A stretch of DNA of 64,000 bases from Bog-756 sp963725275. Its GTDB lineage: Bacteria > Actinomycetota > Acidimicrobiia > Acidimicrobiales > RAAP-2. Numbering within the stretch: position 1 is the stretch's first letter; every line of letters starts with the position of its first letter. The DNA lies in the NCBI GenBank assembly GCA_963725275.1, contig CAVRXS010000006.1, positions 372,001 to 436,000 on the forward strand. The letters are read 5' to 3'. A program made the position numbers and the translations under genes. The notes below the pieces were generated by a model. That model did no database searches, was not told the DNA's origin, and saw nothing but the letters and a program-made list of their open reading frames with translations. Shown here one piece after another: positions 19,671 to 28,934 of the stretch.

Positions 19671-21459
19671 GGCGCGCGGCCGGACGCCGCTGTCCGCCCG
19701 TCCCGGCCGGTGACCGTGACCGCCATGTCCCCGATCCGGCCCAGGTACCCGGGCTGCGAGTGTGACGAGCGGGTCCAGGTGGTGAGCATCACCTGATGGT
19801 CCTCCGTGCCGTCCTCCTCATAGCCGGGGCCGAACTGCGCGCGCCAGAAGTGGTTGACCGTCGGGTGGTAGCCGTCCTGGTCGAGGAGGTTGACGAGGCC
19901 GATGAACTCCTCGGTGTCGAGCAGCTGGGTCTTGGCGGTCCCGGCGCCACCGTCCCCCACGGCCACCCGGCCGTGCGGGTCGAGGTGGGGGGTGACGAGG
20001 GAGGCCAGACGGCCGACGTCGGGGTCCGAGACGCGCCCGAGCGGCGGGATGGCCAGCACCCGGACGCAGAGCAGCACGCCGGCCGCCACAGCCACCACCG
20101 CCAGCCCTACCCGGAAGCCGATCGTCGAGGTGACCGGATGTCGGCGGAAGCGGCCGCGGGTGAGCGGGGCGCGCACCATCCCGACGCCGATGAACGCAGC
20201 CACCGGGAGCGCGACCCCCCACACCACCAGGTACCCGAAGACGAGCCCGACGACATGGGTCACGGCCACGACGAGCGCGCCGTACCCCGCCAGGCTGAGG
20301 AGTCCGATGCCGACCGCGAACCGCACCCGTTGGAGGAGCCCGACTGCGAGGACCGCCAGGGACACGAGCACCGCCACCAGCGCGGCGGCCACGGCGATGC
20401 CGGCGTGGAGGGTGGTCCCTCCGAGCAGCGAGCCCATCACCTCGGCCGGGCCCTCGACGAGGATGCCGGACGCCGCGGCGAACGACCACAGGCCAGCGCT
20501 CACCGGCTGACCGGGGTGTGCGGCCGTGAAGAAGTCGTAGAGCAGGGTCAGGTTGCCCGGATTGCCGGTCATCTCCTGGACCACCGGCGGCACCCACATC
20601 AGGACCAGGACCACGAGGCCGCCCGCCACCAACATCGGCCCGGACCCCCGGCGCGCCTGTTCGTGTCGCGCTCCAGGGGTCGACCCGCCCTGTCACGCAC
20701 CGCGGTCACCAGCCAGACGGCTCCGGCCACGGCGACCACGACCGCGACGACGGGGAGGGTCGAGATGTCGGTCTGGACGACATAGGAGCCGACCAGCAGG
20801 GCTCCGACCAGCGAGGGTCCGGAGCGGTCGACCGCCCCGGCGCAGAGCAGGATCAGCAGGAGGAGCGGAAAGATGACCACGACCGGGTTCCAGGGACTGA
20901 CCAGGGCCCCGAGCACGCTCTCGGAGTAGGTCGTGGACGCCGTCCCGCTCGCGGCCAGGACAGATGCCAGCACGCAGATCCAGATCGCCGCCCACAGTGC
21001 GCGTGCCGGGGTGGCCCGGCGGCGGACCACCCCCACACAACAGAGCGCCGCCACCGCGTTGAGCAGTGTTGCGCCCAGGAACAGCGAGCGCGCGCCCCAT
21101 CCGAACACGCGGTAGACGACGGACTGCAGGTAGAAGTAGGCGGGTCCCGGATGGTTCCAGTTGTTGTGGTCGAACACCCCGAGCTGCTGCTTCCAGACGA
21201 GCGCGCGCCGGGTGTGCAGATCGATGAGTGCGAGGTCGTCCGGGAGGGTGAGGTGGGCCGAGGGAGACGCCAGCAGCCGGACGATTGCCACCGCGAAGGG
21301 CACGGCAACCACGCCGAAGGCCAGCACCGTCGGCCATCCCGTCGATCGGTCGGGGGCACCCGGCACGCCTCCGGCGGTGGGGATGTCGGAGAGGTGGGAC
21401 CGCCGGCGGGCAGGGACCGGACCCACGGTGGTCGTCACGGTCTGGGGGTTTGGACCCAC
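19667..21459 (-). CDS. polytopic membrane protein, one homopolymer frameshift
   Basis: Two collinear halves in different frames form one protein of about 595 residues. The N-terminal half has a helix, then a loop with LPDDLALIDLHTR and FDHNNWNHPGPAYFYLQ, an acidic first outer loop like those of GT-C transferases, and more helices. The C-terminal half (ATG 20635 onward) continues with helices and a soluble end containing LDPHGRVAVGDGG. Changing the C5 run at 20645-20649 to C6 would join them. The start is put at GTG 21459, 9 nt after a TACGAT box; GTG 21480 would overlap that box. Probably a glycan-modifying membrane transferase, unproven. Confidence 0.7.
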
Positions 21460-21468
21460 GATCGGCCG

Positions 21469-21474
21469 ATCGTA
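21469..21474 (-). promoter_or_regulatory. putative leaderless -10 element TACGAT
   Basis: Minus-strand TACGAT ends 9 nt before the GTG at 21459. The spacing is slightly longer than at the other leaderless candidates. Confidence 0.3.
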
Positions 21475-21505
21475 CGGCACCGGTCGGTGCCGACGCCGAT
21501 CCCGA

Positions 21506-21916
21506 TCAGAAGCTCGGGACGTACCCCCCGCGACCCATCGCCCCGCTGATCAAGGGATCGACCGACTCGTCGACTCCACCGAGCACCTCGGTGACCCAGT
21601 CCAGCCGGTCGGTCAGGATCCGTTCGACCCCGCCCTGGAGGGTCGACGCGCTCACTGCGCACGAGCTGCAGGCTCCCTGCAGCTGCACCTCGACCACACC
21701 GGTGACCACGTCGGCCGACAGGAGGGCGAGGTCGCCGCCGTCGGCCTGGACCGCCGGTCGCATGAGCTCGATGAGCGCGGTCAGAGCCGCGAGGCGCTCC
21801 CCGCGCTCCTGGTCGGTGAGGGCTGGGGCAGCGGGCGCCCCCGCGACGGGATCAGCCGGCGCAGCCCCGGCCGGGTCTGCGGTGCGGTCTGCTGCATTCT
21901 CGATCGGTTCGTCCAC
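21506..21916 (-). CDS. Nfu/NifU C-terminal domain protein
   Basis: 136 residues: about 35 residues of Ala/Pro-rich linker, then a NifU C-terminal-like domain with LIELMRPAVQADGGDLALL and GACSSCAVSASTLQGGVERIL. The CxxC pair in GACSSCA is the Fe-S scaffold motif of Nfu proteins, which pass assembled clusters to target enzymes in the cytoplasm. GTG 21916 is chosen because GGGAGGA sits 8 nt before it; the frame is open back to 21982. It has no Fe-S biosynthesis neighbour here, and lies just upstream (on its strand) of the membrane protein gene at 19667. Confidence 0.85.
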   Translation of the reverse strand: MDEPIENAADRTADPAGAAPADPVAGAPAAPALTDQERGERLAALTALIELMRPAVQADGGDLALLSADVVTGVVEVQLQGACSSCAVSASTLQGGVERILTDRLDWVTEVLGGVDESVDPLISGAMGRGGYVPSF

Positions 21917-22069
21917 CGGGTGGTCCTCCCACCGGCCCATGGGCCGGAAGTGCCGGGCCGGACAGCCCGGGCACCCCTCCATTCTGCCGTGCGGGGGGCC
22001 CGGCCCGGACGCGACCCGCTGGAAGTCCAGCCCACCAGCCGAATGGCGCGCTCCGGCGAGACCGGCGGA

Positions 22070-22075
22070 TACGAT
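22070..22075 (+). promoter_or_regulatory. putative leaderless -10 element TACGAT
   Basis: TACGAT is followed by 5 nt and GTG 22081. It would drive the run of genes from 22081 to about 26104, which overlap or nearly touch. Confidence 0.4.
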
Positions 22076-22080
22076 GCCTT

Positions 22081-23094
22081 GTGCTCGCGGTGCCGCCAGC
22101 CGGGCCCCTCGGGGCCATCGGACTCATCCTCCCGACCTTCGCCCAGGACACGACTCCGGTCTGGGCCGAGCCGTACGGAGGGATCACCTCGACAGCCACT
22201 CCGGGAGAGGATCCACTCGACGATCTGGCCCGGCTCTGTGCTGCGGCCGAAGCGCTCGGGGCCGGCGCCCTGTGGGCGTGCGACCACCAGTTCTGGGACG
22301 GGCCGTGCCTCGAGTGCATGGTCGCGCTCACGGTGGCAGCAACGGCCACCGACCGCGTCGCGCTCGGGACGTGCGTGCTCCAGCTGCCGCTCCGCGGGGC
22401 GACCGAGGTCGCCAAACAGGCCGCAACCCTCCAGTCCCTCTCGCGTGGCCGGTTCGTCCTCGGGGTCGGCGTCGGAAGCCATCCGGGCGAGTACGACCAG
22501 GTCGGCGTCGACTACCACACCCGCGGTCGCCTGCTCGACCTCGCCATCGCCGAGCTCCGGCGCTCCTGGAGGAGCGGGGAGGGTGCGCGCCCCGGAGACG
22601 GGTCCCGCTCGTTCCACTACCGTCAGCTCCCGGTCCCGCCCCCGGTACCGGTGTGGGTGGGTGGCTCCTCGGAGGCCGCGTTGCGCCGGGCGGCCACGCT
22701 GGCCGACGGGTGGATGCCGCTGTTCCTCACGACGTCCCAGTACGGCGACGCGGTCGAGCGCCTGGCCAAGGAGGTCGACCGCGCGGGACGCCCGCCGGGG
22801 TCGGTCACCCCGGCGATGGTGCTCTTCGTCTCGGTGGACGACGAACCGCAGACCGCGCTGCGTCGCGGCTCGTCGTGGATGTCCTCGCTCTACGGCATCC
22901 CGTCGAAGGCGTTCGAGCGGCACCTCGTCGCCGGAACCGCGTCGGACGTGGCCCGCGCGGTGACCGACTACCGGCGGGCGGGAGCCGACCACGTGGTGGT
23001 GTACGTGACCGCCGACCAGCCCCTGGACCAGTTCGAGCGCCTGTCGGCCGCCCTTGCAGCCGGGCGGCGACCCGCTGGCGGCCGGGCCCGGTGA
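22081..23094 (+). CDS. LLM-class (F420- or FMN-dependent) oxidoreductase
   Basis: 337 residues of a bacterial luciferase-like TIM barrel: IGLILPTFAQ at the first strand, GALWACDHQFW, VALGTCVLQLPLRGATEVAKQAATLQSLSRGRF-type core, GVGVGSHPGEY, VPVWVGGSS and LADGWMPLF. This pattern is typical of actinobacterial F420-dependent members, though FMN cannot be excluded from sequence alone. The substrate is unknown. It starts a compact operon: its TGA overlaps the next GTG (GTGA at 23091-23094). Confidence 0.85.
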   Translation: MLAVPPAGPLGAIGLILPTFAQDTTPVWAEPYGGITSTATPGEDPLDDLARLCAAAEALGAGALWACDHQFWDGPCLECMVALTVAATATDRVALGTCVLQLPLRGATEVAKQAATLQSLSRGRFVLGVGVGSHPGEYDQVGVDYHTRGRLLDLAIAELRRSWRSGEGARPGDGSRSFHYRQLPVPPPVPVWVGGSSEAALRRAATLADGWMPLFLTTSQYGDAVERLAKEVDRAGRPPGSVTPAMVLFVSVDDEPQTALRRGSSWMSSLYGIPSKAFERHLVAGTASDVARAVTDYRRAGADHVVVYVTADQPLDQFERLSAALAAGRRPAGGRAR

Positions 23095-24272
23095 ACCGCG
23101 TCACACGCATCGTCGGTTCCGCGACCACCCCGATGCAACGCCGCGATCTGAGCGCGGGAGAGATGGCGCACACCGTCGTGGCCGACGCGCTGGCCGACGC
23201 AGAGGTCGTGGCCGCCGACGTCGATCTGGTCGTCTTCGGCAATGCGACCGCCGGACGGCTGCTCGACCAGGGCTGCATCCGGGGCCAGACCCTCCTGCTC
23301 GAAGCCGGGCTGCGCAACGCCGGGATCATCAATGTCGACAACTCCTGCGCCGGGGGTGCGTCCGCGCTCCATCTCGCGACAATGGCCACCCTGGGCGGAG
23401 CCGGGACCGTGCTCGCAGTGGGCGTCGAGAAGATGTGGACGGGTGACCGGGAAGCGACACTCGCCGGCATCGAGGACGGGGTCCCGACCGCCGACCGCTC
23501 GTACATGCACGATCGGTGGGAGAACCCCTCGGGCTCCGTGCTGATGGCCCTCAACGCGCGTTGGACCCTCGAGCACATGGAGGCCTGGGGAACAACCGTC
23601 GAGCAGGTGGCTGCCGCAGCCGTCAAGGCCCGGCGTCACGGGTCCCTCAACCCGCACGCCCAATTCCAGAGCGAGGTGACCCTCCGCGAGGTCCTGGACT
23701 CGACCACCATCGTGCCGCCCCTCACCCGGCTCATGTGCTCGTCGTTCACCGACGGTGCGGCCGCGGTGGTCCTCTCCACGGAGGGACGCTCCGGGGCACC
23801 GCGCATCCGGTCGACCACCGTGCGCTCGGGGAACGGTGACCTGGACTACCACGACCGCCTGGCCGAGACGGCCACAGCCGCCTGGAACGCTGCCGGCGTC
23901 GACCCGGCCGACGTGGACCTGGTCGAGCTGCACGACGCGACCAGCGCCGAGGAGCTCTGCGCCCTCGAGTCGCTCGGGTTCTTCAAGCCGGGCGACGCCG
24001 GACCCGCAACCGAAGCCGGCGAGACCACACTCGGCGGCAGTGGGGTGACCGTCAACACCAGCGGCGGTCTGGTGAGCCGGGGCCACCCCCTCGGTGCGAC
24101 CGGGATCGCCCAGGTGGTCGAGCTCACCACGCAGCTGCGCGGCCTGGCGGGCGCCCGCCAGGTCTCCGGGGCCCGATTGGCGATGGCGGCCAACACTGGT
24201 GGCATGATCGGGTCCCATGCAGGCACTACGGATGCAGCGTTCATCGGGATCCACGTCCTCGAGGCGGACTGA
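23091..24272 (+). CDS. thiolase-like protein (SCP-x type)
   Basis: 393 residues of thiolase fold. NVDNSCAGGASALHLA carries the usual nucleophile cysteine of the N-terminal half; GGLVSRGHPLGATGIAQ carries the conserved GHP histidine; the C-terminal segment has AANTGGMIG where classical degradative thiolases have a second catalytic cysteine. HDATSAEELCALESLGF replaces the HDCF-like segment of SCP-x thiolases. So it is thiolase-related but may catalyse condensation or act with a partner. GTGA overlap with the oxidoreductase and a 3-nt gap to the FabH-like gene suggest one pathway. Confidence 0.8.
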   Translation: MNRVTRIVGSATTPMQRRDLSAGEMAHTVVADALADAEVVAADVDLVVFGNATAGRLLDQGCIRGQTLLLEAGLRNAGIINVDNSCAGGASALHLATMATLGGAGTVLAVGVEKMWTGDREATLAGIEDGVPTADRSYMHDRWENPSGSVLMALNARWTLEHMEAWGTTVEQVAAAAVKARRHGSLNPHAQFQSEVTLREVLDSTTIVPPLTRLMCSSFTDGAAAVVLSTEGRSGAPRIRSTTVRSGNGDLDYHDRLAETATAAWNAAGVDPADVDLVELHDATSAEELCALESLGFFKPGDAGPATEAGETTLGGSGVTVNTSGGLVSRGHPLGATGIAQVVELTTQLRGLAGARQVSGARLAMAANTGGMIGSHAGTTDAAFIGIHVLEAD

Positions 24273-24275
24273 GCG

Positions 24276-25211
24276 ATGATCACCACTCGCGGTGGCATCA
24301 TCACCGGGCACGGCATCGCCGTGCCCGACAAGGTGGTCACGAATGACGACCTGTCGGTGACCCTGGACACCAGCGACGCCTGGATCCAGGAGCGCACCGG
24401 CATCCGCGAACGCCGGATCGGCGGTACGACCTCCCAGCTGGCCATCGATGCCGGACTCGCCGCGCTCGAGTCTGCGCACCGCCGTCCCGACGAGATCGAC
24501 GCGGTCGTCCTCGCCACCACCACCCCCGACCAGATCGTGCCCGGGACATCTGCGACCGTCCAGGACGGCATCGGCGTGCCCGGCGGGGCGTTCGACGTCA
24601 ACGCGGCCTGCTCCGGCTTCGTCTACGCGCTCACCGTCGCCCACGGCCTGCTGGCGATCGGAGCGGAGCGCCTCCTGGTCATCGGATCGGAGACCCTCAG
24701 CCGCATCACCGACTGGGACGACCGGTCGGTGGCGGTCCTGGTCGGGGACGGGGCGGGCGCGGTCGTGCTCGAGGCCGTCGACGGACCAGGCCAGCTGCTC
24801 TCCTGGAAGCTCGGAGCGGACGGGTCGCTGCGCCACCTGCTCAAGTGCGACCACGGCGGCTATCTCTACATGGACGGCAAGGAGATCTTCCGCAAGGCGG
24901 TGCGGGTCGTGGTGGAGTCCGCAGAAGCGGCCATCGCCGAGGCCGGCCTCACAGCTGACGACATCGACCTGGTCGTGCCCCACCAGGCGAACCTGCGGAT
25001 CATCTCGGCTGCAAGCCAGCGCCTCGGCGTGCCGGAGGAAAAGACCATGGTCACCATCGACCACTACGGAAACACCTCCTCGGCCTCGATCCCGCTCGCG
25101 CTCGCCGAAGCACTCGACACTGGCCGGCTCGTGAAGGGGGACCACGTCCTGCTGACCGGGTTCGGCGGCGGGATCACCTGGGCCAGTGCCGTGTTGCGCT
25201 GGGGCGGGTGA
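24276..25211 (+). CDS. beta-ketoacyl-ACP synthase III-like (FabH family)
   Basis: 311 residues, close to the usual FabH length. NAACSGFVYAL holds the catalytic cysteine, VPHQANLRI the histidine and DHYGNTSSASIPLAL the asparagine of the Cys-His-Asn triad, so the enzyme should be an active Claisen-condensing synthase using an acyl-CoA starter and probably malonyl-ACP. WIQERTGIRERRI near residue 30 is also typical. It is 3 nt after the thiolase-like gene, and its TGA overlaps the next GTG by GTGA. In this setting it may serve a dedicated lipid or special starter unit rather than housekeeping fatty acid synthesis. Confidence 0.9.
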   Translation: MITTRGGIITGHGIAVPDKVVTNDDLSVTLDTSDAWIQERTGIRERRIGGTTSQLAIDAGLAALESAHRRPDEIDAVVLATTTPDQIVPGTSATVQDGIGVPGGAFDVNAACSGFVYALTVAHGLLAIGAERLLVIGSETLSRITDWDDRSVAVLVGDGAGAVVLEAVDGPGQLLSWKLGADGSLRHLLKCDHGGYLYMDGKEIFRKAVRVVVESAEAAIAEAGLTADDIDLVVPHQANLRIISAASQRLGVPEEKTMVTIDHYGNTSSASIPLALAEALDTGRLVKGDHVLLTGFGGGITWASAVLRWGG

Positions 25212-26104
25212 CCCCGGGGATGGCCCCGCCGCTGGTCATCCTCGCCGCGGGACTGGCCCGACGGTACGGCGGCTGCAAGCCACTGGCCCCCATAGGACCG
25301 CGTGGAGAGGCCGTCCTCGACCTCCTGGCGAGCGACGCCCTCGCGAGCGGGTTCGGTCGGATCGTCCTGGTGCTCCACCCCGAGACCGGCCCGGCCATCC
25401 GCTACCACGTGGAACGGTGCTGGCCTGCAGCGGTGGAGGTCGCCTACGCAGAGCAGCGCCGCCCGCTCGGGACGGTGCACGCGGTGCTTGCCGCGGAGCA
25501 GCTCGTCGAGCGTGACCGCGCCTTCGCGGTGTGCAACGCCGACGACGTCTACGGCGAAGTGGCGATGGGGATCCTCTCGGAACAGCTCGCGTCCGGCGCG
25601 GCCGAGCACGCGTTGGTCGGGTACCGGCTCCGGGCCACCGTGGCGACGGGCGACCCGGTCACCCGCGGGGTCTGCACGGTCCGGCGCGACGGGCTCCTCG
25701 AGTCCTTGGTGGAGCGCCGCCAGGTGACCAGGATCGGGGACGGGTCCGCGTTCGTCGCCGAGGACGGCCTCGAACCGAAGGATCTGTCCGGCGACGAACC
25801 GACCTCGGTCAACCTCTGGGGGTTCCAGCCCGACATCTGGGACGTCCTGCAGGCGGCCTTCGATGCCGCCGGCCTCGACGAGCGTGTCCTCGACGAGACC
25901 GACAGTGCGACTCGACCGGAGGTGCTCCTCCCCGAGGTGGTGGCAGCCACGGTGAGGGACCGAGCGGGACTCGCAGTGCGGGTGCGGACGACCGAGGCGA
26001 CGCTGATCGGGGTGACCCATGCGGCAGACCTCCCGGTGGTGAGCGCCGAGCTCTCGCGACAGGTCGCCTGGGGGATCCGCCCGGCGACGCTTTGGGGTCG
26101 CTGA
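25208..26104 (+). CDS. NTP-transferase family protein (sugar nucleotidyltransferase-like)
   Basis: 298 residues with a Rossmann-like nucleotidyltransferase fold: VILAAGLARRYGGCKPLAPIG is the nucleotide-binding signature (here RRYGG..K rather than RxG..K), AEQRRPLGTVHAVLAAE and VCNADDVYG, the last with the metal-binding acidic pair. It should couple NTP to a phosphorylated sugar or polyol, but the second half is not close enough to any characterised enzyme for me to name the substrate. GTGA overlap with the FabH-like gene places it at the end of the operon. Confidence 0.75.
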   Translation: MTPGMAPPLVILAAGLARRYGGCKPLAPIGPRGEAVLDLLASDALASGFGRIVLVLHPETGPAIRYHVERCWPAAVEVAYAEQRRPLGTVHAVLAAEQLVERDRAFAVCNADDVYGEVAMGILSEQLASGAAEHALVGYRLRATVATGDPVTRGVCTVRRDGLLESLVERRQVTRIGDGSAFVAEDGLEPKDLSGDEPTSVNLWGFQPDIWDVLQAAFDAAGLDERVLDETDSATRPEVLLPEVVAATVRDRAGLAVRVRTTEATLIGVTHAADLPVVSAELSRQVAWGIRPATLWGR

Positions 26105-26143
26105 GCGCGCCGTCCCGGCAGGCCTACCATCGCGAGGAGGCAG

Positions 26144-26149
26144 TACGGT
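26144..26149 (+). promoter_or_regulatory. putative leaderless -10 element TACGGT
   Basis: TACGGT is followed by 7 nt and the ATG at 26157. A second candidate, TACCAT at 26125-26130, would instead give a short leader. Confidence 0.3.
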
Positions 26150-26156
26150 AGATCGG

Positions 26157-26639
26157 ATGCGGGGGTCCGTGGAGAAGCTGTGGGAGTTCGCCCGGTCCGC
26201 CGAAGGGGTGAAGCTCTTCAAGTACACCTTGGTCTCCGCCATTTCGGCGCTGACCTCGATCGTGCTCCTCGCACTCATCTACGGCGTGCTCCGCCTCTGG
26301 ACCGAGGTCCCGAGCGTGCTGGTCGCGGACATCCTCGCCGGTATCCCCGCCTACTTCCTCAACCGGCAGTGGGTGTGGGGCAAATCGGGCCGGTCCCACG
26401 TCTGGCGGGAGGTCGTTCCCTTCTTCGTGGTCTCGATCACCGGCATCGGGTTCGCCATCGTCACCGCATCCCTCGCCCGCAACTACGCCGATGCGCACGA
26501 CCTCCACCATCTGGCCAGGACCGTGCTGGTGGTCGGGGCCAACATCGGGGCGTTCGCCCTGGTCTGGTTTGCCAAGTACCTCTTCCTCAACCGGCTCTTC
26601 CGCGAGATCGCCGACGTCGAGCTCGGAATCGAAGCCTGA
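26157..26639 (+). CDS. GtrA-like membrane protein
   Basis: 160 residues with four helices in two pairs, the GtrA layout: KLFKYTLVSAISALTSIVLL, a second helix ending in ILAGIPAYFLNRQWVWGKSG, then FVVSITGIGFAIVTA and FALVWFAKYLFLNRLF. The FLNRxWVW motif is characteristic. GtrA proteins are thought to help flip or present polyprenyl-linked sugars to GT-C enzymes; the large membrane protein just downstream (26725) is a plausible partner. Function here is inferred from family and context. Confidence 0.85.
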   Translation: MRGSVEKLWEFARSAEGVKLFKYTLVSAISALTSIVLLALIYGVLRLWTEVPSVLVADILAGIPAYFLNRQWVWGKSGRSHVWREVVPFFVVSITGIGFAIVTASLARNYADAHDLHHLARTVLVVGANIGAFALVWFAKYLFLNRLFREIADVELGIEA

Positions 26640-26694
26640 CCGCGGCGCCCGCGAGTGCCCACTCGGGCGGGGAGAATCGGCGCGGTCCCACTAC

Positions 26695-26700
26695 TAGGAT
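26695..26700 (+). promoter_or_regulatory. putative -10 element TAGGAT with short leader
   Basis: TAGGAT lies 24 nt before GTG 26725; an AGGAGG at 26715-26720 serves as ribosome binding site, so this transcript would have a short leader rather than none. Confidence 0.35.
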
Positions 26701-26724
26701 GCCCTGAATGTCACAGGAGGGGCT

Positions 26725-28866
26725 GTGTCGCAAGGCCTGACGGAGGAGCGCCCAGCCGGGCTCGGTTCGGTGCCGGGGGACGTCGGTGGGGCCGACCCTT
26801 CCCCGACGGAGCCCGCGGCCCAGCGGGACGCCCTCGACCACCGGAGGGACCGGCGGCGGTTCGTCATCGCAGCGCTCTGCGCGTCGATCGTTGCCGCCGT
26901 CCCCTACGTGTGGTTCCTGACCAGCGACTGGACCGGGCAGTTCCTGCCGCTGCGGGGCATCCAGTTCTTCTCGGACTTCTACGACCTCCAGGCCCAGGCG
27001 ATGATGCACGGCCGCCTGTGGGTAGCGACGGGCAGCCTCGGTATCGAGGGATTCATCCACAACGGGCACACCTACACGTACTTCGGGCTCCTGCTCTCGA
27101 TCGTGCGCATGCCCTTCCTGCTCATCTCGCCCACGCTCAAGGGACGGCTGACCGTGCCGTCGATGATGGCGGCATGGGCGCTCACCGCGCTGGCGACCTC
27201 CCTGCTCATCTGGCGCGTCCGGGTGCTGCTCCGGGGATCCGCCGCGCTCGGCATGGCCGAGACGGTGTCGCTGGGCATCCTGGTGGCGGCCGTCCAAGGA
27301 GGATCGGTCCTGTTGCTGCTCGGGGCCGCGCCCTGGGTCTACAACGAGGACCTCATCTGGTCGGTCCCGATCACGGTCGCCACCCTGTTCGTGTTCATCG
27401 GCATCCTCGACCGGCCGTCCTGGCGGAGGGTGCTGGCGGCCGGCGCACTGGTCCTGGCCGGGGTCCTCAGCCGACCCTCTCCGGCACTTGCCTGCGTCGT
27501 GGGCGCCCTGCTCATCGCCGCCTGGTTCGGTATCGGATGGGGCGGCGCGGAGCAACGCCGCTGGGCGGTGCCGATGGCACTGGTGGGCGTGATCCCCGAA
27601 CTGGTCACCGTCACGGTCAACTACCTCAAGTTCGGCACCCTGATCAACGGGCTTCCGCTCGCACATCAGGTGTGGACTCGCGACAACGCGCACCGGCGGG
27701 CCTTCCTGGCAGCCACCGGAGGCAAGGGGTACAGCTTCCACTTCCTGCCCACGACCATCTGGGCCTACCTGCAGCCGTTCGGGCTCAGGGCGGAGCCCAC
27801 GTTCCCCTGGCTGACCCTCCCGATCTATCCACCCCATGTCTACGGCGGGTTCACCGTCGACATCATCTACCCGACCGGGAGCGTGCCCGCCACGATGCCG
27901 CTCCTGTTCCTGCTGGCCTGCGTGGGGATCGTGGTCGCCATCCGCGGACGGCCGGGGCGAGGTGCAGCGCTCCTGCGGATCCCGCTGCTGGTAGCGATCG
28001 GGGCCACCCTGGTGGACTTCCTGCTCGGGTACATCGCTCCCCGGTACCTGGCCGACTTCATGCCGTTCCTGATCCTCGGGTCGGCCATCGGGATGATCGA
28101 GCTCTGGCGCCACATCGCAGACCGGGGCAAGTGGGCCAGGTACGGTGCCGTGACAGCCGCCGCGTTGCTGGCCGCGTTCGGCTTCTTCGTCAACGCGGGG
28201 ATCGCATCGGCTCCGGTGGGTGAGTGGTCCACGACCCAGGCAGCCAACTACGTGCGCATGATCCAATCGACGAGCAGCAGCGCCACGCTCGCGAAGCAGG
28301 TCGCGCGCGGATCCACGCTCCCCTACTGGGCGCCACAGAACAAGCTGTTCGTGGTCGGGAACTGTGCCGCCCTCTACCTCTCGACCGGGTTCATCTACTC
28401 GACGGTCCCGACCTCGCAGGCTGAGCACACCACCTGGCTTCCGGTCGAACAGGGGCCGGGGATCGTGCACGTGTTCGACGTGACCTATCACGCTCCGCTC
28501 AGTGGGCTGGGCGCAGGGACCACACTGTTCACCGTCGGACAAGATCGGATCCTCGCGGAGCCGGTCTTGGGAAACGAGGTCCAGTACGTCCTCGACGACC
28601 CCCGGTTCGTGACCCACGGGCAGCCGACCGGCGTCGGCCCGGACCAAACACAGGTCCTCACGGTGGTCACCGATCCCTACCTCCACCTCCTCGACATCAC
28701 CCTGGCCGACGGCAAGTCCGTGCTCAAGGGCGTCCTCGACTACCCGGGCGCCGCGCCCGTGGTTGCTCCCGGGGTCTCGGGCTCCGGCACGTCGGCAACA
28801 GTGACGGAGGCGGCGACCCCGGCGCCCGACCTCTCCCTCTGCCACAGCATCATCCGGTCCCGCTGA
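26725..28866 (+). CDS. large polytopic membrane protein, GT-C-like
   Basis: 713 residues: a 45-residue charged N-terminus, about 11 helices, and a soluble C-terminal region from about residue 500. The first outer loop holds FFSDFYDLQAQAMMHGRLW and HNGHTYTYFGLL, with an acidic FYD that could match the GT-C active-site loop. The C-terminal domain has two cysteines (GNCAALYL and LSLCHSIIRSR) and is Thr/Ser-rich near its end. AGGAGG 5 nt before GTG 26725 fixes the start. It follows a GtrA-like gene, which fits a transferase that uses a lipid-linked sugar. No close named relative recognised. Confidence 0.75.
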   Translation: MSQGLTEERPAGLGSVPGDVGGADPSPTEPAAQRDALDHRRDRRRFVIAALCASIVAAVPYVWFLTSDWTGQFLPLRGIQFFSDFYDLQAQAMMHGRLWVATGSLGIEGFIHNGHTYTYFGLLLSIVRMPFLLISPTLKGRLTVPSMMAAWALTALATSLLIWRVRVLLRGSAALGMAETVSLGILVAAVQGGSVLLLLGAAPWVYNEDLIWSVPITVATLFVFIGILDRPSWRRVLAAGALVLAGVLSRPSPALACVVGALLIAAWFGIGWGGAEQRRWAVPMALVGVIPELVTVTVNYLKFGTLINGLPLAHQVWTRDNAHRRAFLAATGGKGYSFHFLPTTIWAYLQPFGLRAEPTFPWLTLPIYPPHVYGGFTVDIIYPTGSVPATMPLLFLLACVGIVVAIRGRPGRGAALLRIPLLVAIGATLVDFLLGYIAPRYLADFMPFLILGSAIGMIELWRHIADRGKWARYGAVTAAALLAAFGFFVNAGIASAPVGEWSTTQAANYVRMIQSTSSSATLAKQVARGSTLPYWAPQNKLFVVGNCAALYLSTGFIYSTVPTSQAEHTTWLPVEQGPGIVHVFDVTYHAPLSGLGAGTTLFTVGQDRILAEPVLGNEVQYVLDDPRFVTHGQPTGVGPDQTQVLTVVTDPYLHLLDITLADGKSVLKGVLDYPGAAPVVAPGVSGSGTSATVTEAATPAPDLSLCHSIIRSR

Positions 28867-28882
28867 CCGATCAGCCCGCGGG

Positions 28883-28918
28883 CGAGGCCTGCTGACCGGC
28901 CCGAACCGGAGGGCCTCG
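28883..28918. terminator. possible bidirectional terminator hairpin
   Basis: CGAGGCC and GGCCTCG form a 7-bp dyad with a 22-nt loop in the 68-bp gap between two converging genes. No T-tract follows, so the call rests on position and symmetry only. Confidence 0.3.
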
Positions 28919-28934
28919 GGGGAGCGGCGGCGGG

